Assembly: GCA_900073065.1 (NCBI GenBank)
Contig: FJOG01000002.1
Span: forward strand, 3,636,548 to 3,700,547
DNA: 64,000 nt
DNA from: Phialocephala subalpina
Taxonomy: Eukaryota > Ascomycota > Leotiomycetes > Helotiales > Mollisiaceae
Reading direction: 5' to 3'
Shown: positions 33,430-43,989 of the stretch, in pieces
Position numbering within the stretch: position 1 is the first letter of the stretch
Layout of the letters: each line of letters opens with the position of its first letter
Made by a program: the position numbers and the translations under genes
Notes under the pieces: generated by a model
The model's database searches: none
The model's input: only the letters and a program-made list of their open reading frames with translations
What the model was told of the DNA's origin: nothing

Positions 33430-35646
33430 ATGGAGGACTACACGGGGGCTCCACTCTGGAAACCATCCCATGATGACTTAACAAAGTCCTCACTGGCTCG
33501 ATTTCGAAACATGGTCAGCGAAAAGACAGGTCGCACTTTTACCACCTATGACGATCTCCACGAGTGGTCCGTGAATCCAGAAACAGCAGGTGATTTCTGG
33601 ATGATGCTGTTCGAATTCCTCAACATGGACGCATCAGTCCCGCCAGCCAAAGCCTTCGAGCCAGTGAGTATTCCGATCCGTGTTGGCAACTGCGATATGT
33701 TTGCTAATTGAGGGGGAACTACCGCAGCATTACGGAAAGTTGTTTCCTAGTCCGAAATTTTTCCCTTCTGCGAGGCTGAACTTCGCTCGGAGTGTGCTGT
33801 CCCACCGCAATTCAACTGCCACCGCGCTCATCGAATCTCGCGAAGGATCTTTGGAAACAAATAAGGTTGCATGGGGAGAGCTATATAGCCGTGTTCAGCA
33901 ACGAGCTGATGCCCTTAAGTCCTTGGGGATTGGAGAAGGCGACCGTGTTGCAGCAGTGATTGCAAACACTGAGCATTCAATTTCTCTGTGCCTGGCCACC
34001 CTATCATTAGGTGGAATTTGGTCTTCGATATCTCCAGACTTTGGCACAAAAGGAATTCTGGATCGGCTACTTCAAATTCGCCCGAAGGTTGTCTTCGCGG
34101 ACAGCTCGACAGTTTACAATGGAAAGCGGCATGATCTTCTTCCCACCGTGCGTGATTGGGCCAAAGTTCTGGCGGAGGACGATTCGCTGGTAAATATCAT
34201 ATTTACACCTTCAGATTGGCTAGTAGACATTTCTTCTATTCAGAAAACAATCGATCATGGCACGTTTCTATCTCTTGGAATTGGTCGGCCGCTCGAATTT
34301 CTGGAGTTGCCATTCAGCCAACCAGCCTTCATCTTCTACTCATCTGGAACCACCGGATCCCCAAAATGCATCCTGCATAGCGCAGGTGGCGTATTGTTGC
34401 AGGTTAGAAAAGATTATGAGCTGCATATTGGGCTGCTGCCTAGTGATATCCTCTTTCAGTATACAACAACAGCGTGGATCATGTGGGCATTCATCATTTC
34501 TGCCCTCGGGACTGGCTCGACCATCATCTTGTATAGTGGCTCTCCAGTATATCCCAACATCAACTTCCTGCCGAAGTTGATATCAAAGTTGAAGGTGACA
34601 GTTCTTGGGACCTCTGCGAAGTATCTTACAGAATTGAAAGATAGTGGGAGTAGGCCGAGATGCGATGTTGATCTATCACCTTTGCGGAAGGTCTCGTCCA
34701 CAGGCTCGGTCCTGCCGATGGATGTTGCTGTATGGTTTTATGAGCATGGGTTTCCAAAGAATGTGCAATTAATATCAGGGAGTGGAGGAACAGACTGCTC
34801 ATGTGCTTGTGAGTTAGTGATCTCCTTTCTAATATAAGGTAATGCTAACTTTGAGTCGTAAGTTGTTTGCGGCAACCCATTTCTCCCTCTCCATGCGGAC
34901 GAGATTCAGTGCAAAGCACTCGGCATGGCCATTGATGTATTCAACTCCGATGGGGAAATTATTCGGTCCGGAGAGCCAGGTGAATTGGTATGCAAACAGC
35001 CTTTCCCTAGCCAGCCTATAACTTTCTGGGGCGAGGGTGGAGAAGAAGCATATAAAAATTCCTACTTTTCCATGTTTGGGGCAACAGTGTGGGTTCAAGG
35101 CGACTTGATTCGAATTGGGCAAAGGACTCGAGGAGTACAGATGCTGGGGAGATCGTGAGTTTTCCGTTTCTTTTTCTTTAAAGTTTTGCGTTTGTTGACT
35201 TACGGTCGTGCAGAGACGGCGTGCTCAATCCAGCTGGCGTTCGGTTCGGTTCTGCAGAAATCTACAACGTGGTCAGAAACTTCATTGGTATCGAGGACAG
35301 CGTATGCGTTGGCCAGCGACGACCTCAGGACCGAGATGAATCTGTTCTTCTCTTTGTTAAACTCAAAGACGATGTCAAAAAGACAACAGCATTTAAAGAC
35401 CAGCTGAAGGAAGAGATCGGAAAGAAGCTAACGCGGAGGCATATCCCGAAACACGTATTCTACGTGGATGCGATACCTCATTCGGTCGTAGGAAAGAAAT
35501 TGGAGATTTTGGTAAAGAATGTTGTCAATGGGAGGAAAGTGAAAAGTAGTGTTGTTGTTAATCCAGAAAGTCTGATGATTTACGAGAGGTTCTTTGACTT
35601 GGAAAAGGCTGTAAAGGATGAAGATCGGGCGGCTCCTAAGTTGTGA
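33430..35646 (+). CDS. Acetoacetyl-CoA synthetase (ANL superfamily)
   Basis: Four exons: 33430-33663, 33728-34808, 34863-35154 and 35214-35646; introns of 64, 54 and 59 nt; 679 residues, the normal length. The start MEDYTGAPLWKPS followed by a HYGKLFPSPKFFPSARLNFA block is typical of acetoacetate-CoA ligase. The ATP/AMP loop is YSSGTTGSPKCI (about residue 285), and SGSGGTDCSCAFVCGNP is the specific A5 region. The hinge and C-terminal domain follow (LGRSDGVLNPAGVRFGSAEIY, ending with PHSVVGKKLE, whose Lys should be catalytic). The enzyme makes acetoacetyl-CoA from acetoacetate, ATP and CoA in the cytosol. Next to ring-cleavage genes it could salvage acetoacetate or a related beta-keto acid released by the FAH-family enzyme. 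A housekeeping paralog probably exists elsewhere (inference). Confidence 0.93.
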
Positions 35647-36180
35647 TTGTCTAGCTACGAGTGCAAAAGTTTATTGAATAACTAGAATATTGAGTTGTGA
35701 CCACGAAACCCCGAGACACTGCATCGATACTATTTTCCATTCCTCTGTCATTCAATATAAATCATGATATGGAGTTTTCTCGTGATCTAGTCGATGTCGA
35801 GGATATGCATACGCTGTGACAAGACAAGGATGTTTTTGCGCCACCCAGAGATGATTCCATAACTTGGAACTGACTAATTCGTTTTTCCGGGAATATCACC
35901 GGGCCAAACTTTGAACAGTTAGATTTGCTGCACATGACCCGCGCGGGCATTTATTCACCGGATACATCAGGGAAAGTTTGGAGCTGGCGATACGCCGGAG
36001 TCCGAACGCAACCGTGGAAATAATGTGCAGCGAAACACAGCAGAGCAATCAAACTATTTCGAAACTAAGTCTATCGTGAGAAAGATTGGCAATCTGAGCG
36101 GATTCACCGACCAGAAAGCAATACCCTTGTGGCCAGTTTTGCCAAGTTTCTGGTTATCGCAAACGAAGTTCAACACCGAC
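35647..36180. other. Intergenic region upstream of P450
   Basis: Holds the CGGAGTCCGAAC element (35996-36007) 174 bp before the P450 ATG. No gene seen. Confidence 0.4.
35996..36007 (+). promoter_or_regulatory. Candidate regulator site CGGAGTCCGAAC
   Basis: Variant of the CGGGCCGAAC element with two extra bases between CGG and CCGAAC, 174 bp upstream of the P450 start at 36181. Confidence 0.35.
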
Positions 36181-38443
36181 ATGGCCAATACAATGGCTTT
36201 CCAATTTTTCTATTGGGTTTTAGCGTTGCCATTTGCTGCATTTTTTATATTGAAAATGTTTCGATATGGGATGCGTCCAAAAAACTTCCCGCCTGGCCCA
36301 CCAACAATGCCAATGCTAGGCAATTTGCTTCAACTTCCAAGGAAAGATCTGCATTTGTTTTTTGACAAGATGAGCAAGCAATGTAAGTAATTAGTCTGTC
36401 CTTGGTGATTGTTGTGACATTTAAATTCTAATATTCAACAACAGACGGCCCCATCGTATCACTGAAGTTAGGTGGCACAGATCTCGTGCTTCTGAACGAT
36501 GCCACTGTGGTGCGGGATTTGATTGAGAAGAGAAGCAACATTTATTCCGCCAGACCAGATACTTACATTCGCGAATTTGTGGGCAATCGAAATATCGCGT
36601 TCCGAAAGTATATGGTTTGAACCGTTTGAATTGGATTAGCCTAATGCGACAATAGCAATGACGATACTTGGAGACGACAAAGAAAAATGTACCATCTCCG
36701 TAAGCAAATATTCAGGTTCCTGCAGGTAAAAATTGAGCGTAATTCTAACCAAGAGCAAGGTCTGAACACGAAAGTTGCAAATCAGTACATACCATACCAG
36801 GCGAGCTACACCAAGCTAGCTGATTTTTGTTCAACAGCTAACGATGCATATTCAGGTATTTGATAGCAAGCAACTGATGAGCGACTTGTTGAACGACCCA
36901 GACCGATATGTTGACCATCTACAACGATACACTACAAGCGTGGCTTCCACCGTTCTCTACGGAATGAGAACATCCACTGCTGACAATGGTTATGTGAAAG
37001 ACTTGATGGATGTCAGTGAGCCTGTCTACATTGAGTCCGACAGCTGATTTTGTCCATAGTGGATGGAAAAAACATCAGAAGCTCAGAACTTCCAACTGGT
37101 AGATTTCTACAATTTCTTGCGACCTTTGTACCGGATTATGCCAGCTCGGTTTAGTTCATTCAAGACAAAGCTTCTTGAGATCAATGCCATTGAAAATAGG
37201 CTTTTCTTCTCGCTTTTGAATATTGCCAAAGACAACATTGCCAAAGGAAAAGTATATCCAAGTCAGTTGATCTATAGCGTGATATCAAATATTGGACTTT
37301 CCAGCTAATGGCAAAAAGGTTTCATTCGAGATATGTTGCTTGCGGAAGAGAAAGACCGGATGAGCGATGTAGAAATTGCAAACAATGCTGCACATGGGTT
37401 TGGCGCTGCCACGTAAGACTTCCAGCTACCAATGCATCGCCTATCTCTAGTGCTGATACAATACTAGGGACACTCAGTGGAACACTGCACTGGGATTTGT
37501 GAAGGTCAAGATTTTTTTTTATAATCATCCAAAAGTGAGCTTTCCCCCAACTGACAATGTGACGAAGGCCATGATTCTTTACCCGAAAGTGCAACAAGAA
37601 GCTCAGCTCGAGATTGACAAAGTCGTGGGATCTAGCAGGATGCCCGAATGGGAAGACCGAGAACACCTTCCTTATCTTCGTGGAATTATTGAGGAATCGT
37701 TCCGCTGTGAGTCCATATTCCTTGGTCTCATTTCCTTTATTGACTGGGGTTATAGGGATGCCAACCACCCTGACCGCTGCTGTACCTCATTGTGTCACGA
37801 GGGACGACCTTTACAATGGGTATCTCATTCCTGAGGGGGCGATTATGATGATGAACGTACGTAAGCACTTCTCACTGACGAATTCGTGACTCTCTGCCAA
37901 CTTTGAATTTTGCACTGATTTGATTTTCCGTCTGCCCAGGTGTGGACCCTCAATAACAACGACAAATCCCATGAGAATCCTCGCGACTTCGATCCATCCC
38001 GCCATAGCGCTGAGTTCACCGCGATTGAAAGCAATTCAATCAGTCCCGAGGCAACGAAACGTTCCAACTTCACATTTGGTGCTGGCAGACGCGTATGTCC
38101 AGGCTTTCATGTCGCCCAACGTGGTCTCTTCATAGCCATATCTAGAATGCTTTGGGGCTTTCAGTTTTCACGTCGTAAGGACGAATATGGAGATTTCATT
38201 CCCATTGATCGTGATGCTGTAACACCAGGTCTCATCGTCCAGCCAGAGCCATTCCTGTAAGTTATTCTTAAACTTACGATCTGATTCGAGAAGATCTGAC
38301 TCTATTGAAGTTGTGATATTCGGCCACGAGATGAAAAACGTGCAACTATTATTGCAGAGGCATGGGCACAGGCGCAAAGTGATTTAGACGAGGAAGGAAA
38401 CTTCACGCAGGAATTCTTTGAAAAGGTTTTCCCCGGAAAATAG
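36181..38443 (+). CDS. Cytochrome P450 monooxygenase, twelve exons
   Basis: Predicted exons: 36181-36382, 36445-36607, 36656-36699, 36760-36800, 36856-37011, 37060-37261, 37319-37412, 37468-37504, 37568-37706, 37756-37856, 37940-38256 and 38311-38443; 542 residues. Frame is kept through all junctions, and every junction restores P450-like sequence, so the gene appears intact despite its broken look. It has an N-terminal membrane anchor (FQFFYWVLALPFAAFFIL), a PPGPPTMPMLGNL hinge, the I-helix AATDTQ, the ExxR region EESFRW, and heme motif FTFGAGRRVCPG near residues 437-448. The fourth intron (36801-36855) needs a GC donor. The ER-bound enzyme would oxidise a cluster intermediate; substrate unknown. 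It is preceded by acetoacetyl-CoA synthetase on the same strand. Confidence 0.85.
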
Positions 38444-38552
38444 CAACCTGGTGACCAATCTTATTACCAAGAGCATCTAATATCAAGAACCCTACTTTCT
38501 CAATTAGATACTCTTGAATTTGTGGTGTGAGCACTAATAGCGTCAAATTCGG

Positions 38553-38562
38553 CGGACCGAAC
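38553..38562 (+). promoter_or_regulatory. Candidate regulator site CGGACCGAAC
   Basis: One-base variant of CGGGCCGAAC, 104 bp upstream of the E2-like ATG at 38666. Confidence 0.35.
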
Positions 38563-38665
38563 TGTGAATCTCTTGTTACCGGTCGGAAGCATATGCTAAG
38601 TTAATGGCAACTTCATAGATATTGTTTGAAATTTCCCCTTGGCCATTACCACTTACTATCTGGAG

Positions 38666-40331
38666 ATGCCTGCTGGAAAAATGAAGCATCCGAGACTCCA
38701 AGACCTCCAATTCTTTACCAAGCCCTCTTCGTGCATACTGTTACTATATAGCAACATTGTTACAGGCCGGCTACACCAGAATTTACAGTTGTTCTATAGT
38801 TTGGCCAGGAGAGATGTGATCAAGCCTCTTTTACTCGCGGACATTGGCGAGGGTAAGTGATTCGGGAGCAAAAAAATTATATACTGCATGATTTGACAGA
38901 TTTAGGGATCACTGGATGTCAGATTATGAAGTGGTTTGTTCAACCTGGAGACCGAGTTCAGGAATTCGACAAGTTATGTTAAGTGCAATCAGACAAAGCG
39001 TCAATGGAGGTAGGTATATATAAAACGGCAACCTATAGCATAATTTTCAGGTTAGAAAGGCGCTGAATAATACTTGAGCGGATTGCCTCGCGATATGATG
39101 GCATTATACAAGCATTATATTATGCTAGAAACGACATGTCTGTGGTTGGAAAGGTAAGTTTTGAATCTTCCATGTCTAGGATTAGAGTTAATTTCAAAAA
39201 CCACTCCTAGAAATTAACGTTGAAGAAGATGCATCCATAGAAGAAGTCACTATACCTGCGGAGGGCAGCACCGAAGAGAAAACAGCAGGGCCATTGAAGA
39301 TTAACGCTCCAGAAACCGCTGAACCACAAGCTTTACCGACTCTCGAAGAGCCTTTAGAAGCACGTAGAGACACTTTACCAACTCCCTCCGAACCCCAGTC
39401 TCTTGAGAAGAAAAACAATACAGCGACGCTAGCCGTGAGGCACTTGCTCAACAAGCTAAACCTTGATATTGTCAACATCAAAGGAACCGGTAAAGGCGGT
39501 CGAGTAAAGGAAGAAGACATTGATCGCCATGTCTCATCTACCGCAACGACATCATCCGAGGACGAACCAACCGCAGTTGCTAAATCAGAGGACTGAATTT
39601 CACCCCTCACCTCGATACAATTCCAGATGTTCAAAACCCTGACGCGGTCCTCAACTATTCCACATTTCCTCTACACGCACACAGTAGAATTCACAACACT
39701 CAGTCGCATGAAAAAGACACATAATTCCAGCTCTTCAAACCACGAGACGCTTGATACAAAGCCCTCAAAACTCACTGCGCTCCTATTTATCATGAAAGCA
39801 CCATCTCGAGCATTCATTCAATTCCCCACATTAAACGCTCATCTTGACAATGAAAGTGGTCCGAATAAACCACAGCTTCTCATCAAAGGAGCCCACAACT
39901 TCGGGATAGCTGTGGACACGCCGCAAGGATTGTTGGTGCCGGTGGTTAATAGCGTACAGAACCATAGCATAACATTTCTTGCCGGCGTGATTTCCAGGCT
40001 GGGCAATCTGGCCAAAGCTGGAAAACTTGCGCTAGGCGACTTCAAGTACGCGACGATTATTGTGAGCAATATTGGGAGTATTGGCGGTGGGGTTGTGGCG
40101 TTTGTGATCGCGGCGCCGATGGTGGGGATTCTGGGAGTGGGGAGAAAGAGAGAGGTGCCTGTGTTTAAGGAGAATGAGCAGGGAGCGAGGAAGTTAGTTG
40201 AGAGGGAGGAAGTGGTTTTGAGCTGGAGTGCAGATCATAGGATTCTAGATGGAGCGACGGTGGCGAGATGTGCAGAAACTGTACGGAAGCTGTTAGAAGA
40301 TATTGATGTATTGAGCATAGTATTACGCTAA
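38666..40331 (+). pseudogene. Decayed E2 (lipoyl acyltransferase) of branched-chain ketoacid dehydrogenase
   Basis: A mitochondrial-type leader ends in ARRDVIKPLLLADIGEG; after an intron (38855 to about 38906, GTAAGT...TTTAG) the lipoyl domain follows with QSDKASME, where Lys would carry lipoate. A second intron (39009 onward, GTAGGT...CTTGAG) and a third (about 39153-39210) restore the frame. The peripheral-subunit binding domain (AVRHLLNKLNLDI...GTGKGGRVKEEDI) and the catalytic domain with SADHRILDGATV follow. Two nonsense codons interrupt otherwise intact family sequence in the same frame. One is TAA in FDKLC-stop-VQSDKAS (about 38979); the other is TGA at 39594-39596 in SED-stop-ISPLTS, one transition from CGA. 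A substrate-binding segment near 39660-39800 looks diverged. Probably a dead extra copy. Confidence 0.75.
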
Positions 40332-40658
40332 GGCTCGAGGCCAGCCTTGTTAAGAGTACACAGAACCTGCGCAACGCAAGTTTCACGCTCCCCCCGAACT
40401 CTAGAACAATGGTTCAAAACCCTACCGACGGGTTGTTCCTCGTTCCTATTCCGCACATGGTACGCTCAGTATTTATAATCTGTAAATCGTTAGCATATAA
40501 TTCACAGTATTGCCTCTGAAGAGCTGATATTTTCAACGGAAAAGAAAGATTATGACCACCACGGAACATACATCACTAAATAAGTCCACGGAAGAAGACC
40601 CATCGTCTCCTTCGACATCGAACAAAGATTCCATAGAATGATGTGCTCTAGCTTGCTG

Positions 40659-43263
40659 TTAGGCCTTCTTGGCCCTGGTCGACGCAAGCATTACTATTTG
40701 TCTAGGGAACGAGAATGCCATCTCCTGTGCTGAGAGAAATCCCAAGTGTCCAAAATGACCCACGACCATATCCATAAGAGCTATGTCTGACCTAGTAGAC
40801 GGAAGATTCGGATGCTTGATAACATAGAAGAATGCATTCATGAATCCAACCAACGGATAGTATAGGAGTAACCTTCCCATAGCTTTAGTAAGTACAAAGT
40901 CTGATGATATTATGGGGGTGCCGAAATTACATACCAGCCCGGCAGTGATGCATTAATGTTTGTGTATCTTGTCGCCAGTATCATATTCCTCGCCGCCGTA
41001 ATGATAATATTAGTGCTTGTAGCAATCTGTCCGCTAACGTTTGAATTTTGGCTTGAGTCGATGGAGCTGTTCCACGGGTATGCAAATGTGGAATGAAGAA
41101 GCATAACACTTCCATAATACGTGTAGTGCAAAAACATGAGATGGTGCAGATGATAACCAAGGGGAAGTTGAGATGGGTCGATTGGCGTATCGGGCTGAAT
41201 AGAAGAGGGGAGTGCGTCACGCCATGCCGTCAGTTGAGAATGGAGCTTTGAGATTACACTGATGACTTCCTCGGGTGTTTGGGACAAGGTTTTCATGGCT
41301 GTGATCTGTCTGACGATGGTTGATGATATGCGACAGAGTTTTATTATGTGTGTAAAAATCTGGGTGTTGATGGTGCCGCTTTCCCCTGCTACGCTTGGAA
41401 TTCCACATGTGATAGTGTCGTCGTTAATGACCTGTGTGCAGTTAGACATCTCGCTCGCAAAAATATCTATTGCGAAGATAATTAATTACCGGAGCGTAAC
41501 CCCAGAGACATGATAAATGCGTCGCATAACAGTAGATAGCCCAGAAAAGCCAATTGCGATGGTGTTCTTGCGGGTCATTAGAAGGAGAGACACTTCGACG
41601 GTGAAGCCCTTTCGCTTGTGCCAGCAGAAGTGCATTTGAGCAGAGGAGGTATTCGAGTGTTGGATTTCCCAGCCCTTCGGTGAAGAAGCACTAGCACTGC
41701 ATTAGTGGCACAGCTTCGCGTTCTGGAAGCGAATACAGACCATTGCTATTAGAGCCTGCACAGCGGTGATCTCGGTTTGTCCATAGAGTAGTTGGGACTG
41801 AATAGAGAGAGCATTTTCAAAATACCGCCAGCCTCGTTCCTGAGCCTCCTCAAACCCAACTGAATGGCAAGCTTTGGAGTATTCTGCTCTGCAGCCCGAA
41901 GCATATACTGCATTTCGAAGAGCATACCAACCCGGATCATCATTAGCCACAGTCCCATGTGCAAAGTGTACCCGCAGCCGAGCTTCGAAATCCGGCCGAT
42001 ATACAATCCCCATAACCGACTCTAGTGCCTCTTCGAAGTATGCTTGGTGGTGTGGGTCAGTACTCTGAAGGGCAAAAATTTGAAGACATATTCACAGCCT
42101 ACCTTTGCAGTATTTCCACGCGGTGGCCTGGTCTGGCTCTGGCTCTCGATCTTCGGGTGATTTCGGCCCTGGTCTTTGTCTACCGCATATGTCCACCATG
42201 AGCATTCTGGCGCAATGGCCAAAGTCCGAAGCTACACATCTTTCAGAAACCCAAGCGATCCCGGCTGGTGAGCAGATAGAGAGTAGTAGACCAGGTGCTG
42301 TTGAAATTAGCCTTGCAGAATTAATGATAGGCCTGTGGAATGCGCACTGCAAGAGTCATCGGTCTGGTGGCATAATTAGTATATACGCCACGTTTCTCGG
42401 GTTAGGGGATAGCGTACGCTCTCGGGAGCCAGGATACTACTTCTCCTGTTATGACCGATGGAATTGCAGAATGAGGCTCTTGATAATATGCCAGCTGGAT
42501 TTGATGGCTTAGGAGAACCAAATGCGAGTTTTGGGGTTCCAGTATGTGCGGGGAAAGGAAGGCTAACGCCGATTTCTAACGCAGGGATGTTGTTATCAAA
42601 AGAAAATAGGCAGTCATTCCATCCGAACATGCTCTCCCCGGTTACCCCATCTCCCACGTTCATCGATTGGCCCATCTGAGGCGGAGACCAGAAATTGGCG
42701 TCTTTTTCATTTCCAACATGATGGGACAAGCCATTGCTGGATGGAGTGTCCATTAAATCCGCCATAAAATGTTCTCCATCACTGTAGTATAATTCAGTCT
42801 GCTTTTCACCTCGTTGTGTACAATGTGACAGTGTCGCAGATGGCTGTCCCATGGTTCGTTCTTCAGATACGACGTCTCCTTTCTGCCTTTGTCGCAGAAG
42901 GTCTTCCAGCTGAGCCAACCGTTGTTCCAATGCCCTGCCGTTCTGAATCGATGACCTCCGGACCCGTCGCGCTCGCATTGATGGGTAGTCACAACTTTCT
43001 CGACGCAGCTGTAGGTAAGATATGGCAGTTAGCTCCCGATCTTAAGCTGTAAGGGTAAACTGAACACAGCACGACATCTTTTCTTACATGGCAATTTGAG
43101 CAAGGATGGTCCCCATCGCCTGTGAATATCAGCCATCATTAGTTAGTGACGTTTCGACTGCGTCTAGATCCTCATAGTAGGAACCTGTGCATCTGATTTT
43201 CTTTAACCTGCAATAATTACAAGCTACAGATCGAGTCCCTCTCTCTCTCGCGACCGGAGACAT
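40659..43263 (-). CDS. Zn2Cys6 transcription factor with fungal_trans domain (TF2), paralog of TF1
   Basis: Eight exons on the minus strand: 43263-43185, 43119-43088, 43008-42418, 42346-42103, 42042-41741, 41690-41490, 41431-40935 and 40872-40659; 719 residues. The zinc cluster (CNYCRLKKIRC ... CSNC ... C) starts at residue 15, and its two introns fall at the same relative places as in TF1. Shared blocks include GIAWVSE, PDFEARLRVHF, WYALRNAVYASGCRAE, LEYLLCSNALLLAQAKGLHRR, HYTYYGSVMLLHSTFAYPW and SDIALMDMVVGHF. TF2 has extra introns in the middle and lacks the long Asn-rich tail of TF1. All frames join cleanly, so it seems functional. It marks the right edge of the catabolic cluster. Confidence 0.87.
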
Positions 43264-43989
43264 GCTCGTGACTACCGCAGACGGCGCATAAGGCGGTGAA
43301 GGCTGTTGAAAGTCAGTTACAGACAGCTAAGTTATATCATAACGGACCACTAACATGAAAGATATAAGAAGGCGAAGGTGTTGGACTAAACCTATGATGA
43401 AGAAGAAAAAAGTAATTCGAAGTTGAAATGTTTTGTAGGTTCAGGGTGAGGGGATCTGCCTTCGGCATCGGGTAGAAGTGCGGGGCATGGTCAAACAGGG
43501 GTCGAAGACCCACTATTTTCGCTCGCACGCTCCTAATTGAGTCGTATCTTTGGGGGACATGCACCACTGACGCCCGTCCATGTCGTGGGACATCATTTTA
43601 TGCTTTGGCTATATGAGCAGACCGCATCCCTTGTTGGGTGGTCTCGCAACTACTGCAGAACCCTTGAAGCACCACAAGCATAAATCCAGTGCCGCAGCTG
43701 TTTCTCCAGACATTGGAGAAAATATCATTCCCCAACAGCCTTGAGAGCATCGGTAGACCTAGCTGGGATATCAACGGTCTTGGTGAAGCTGGTTTCGCTT
43801 CTTTCCTTCGTCACAACTACTGCTCATGCGCTTGCGACTGGGTCTTCTACGAAATAGGCTCCTTCGTCTATGGCCAAGTTATAGCCCAAATCGGTCTCCT
43901 CAACCTTTCTAATTGTACTAGCTCTTCCAGATGTTGTGGGTACAACGTCTTCAGGACGAGTCTCGGACAGGCTCATTGACTGCGGAGCG
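43264..43989. other. Intergenic region
   Basis: Promoter side of TF2 and 3' side of the APH-like remnant. No gene or repeat recognised. Confidence 0.35.

Noticed and set aside
36181..38443. First impression of the second P450 as a pseudogene
   Set aside because: The apparent stops all fall inside introns with usable splice sites; eleven introns join a complete 542-residue P450.
39594..39596. TGA in the E2-like gene read as programmed readthrough
   Set aside because: A second stop (TAA) in the lipoyl domain and diverged active-region sequence make a dead gene more likely.
20174..43263. Classical secondary-metabolite biosynthetic cluster
   Set aside because: No polyketide synthase, NRPS, terpene synthase or prenyltransferase backbone gene was found anywhere in the window.
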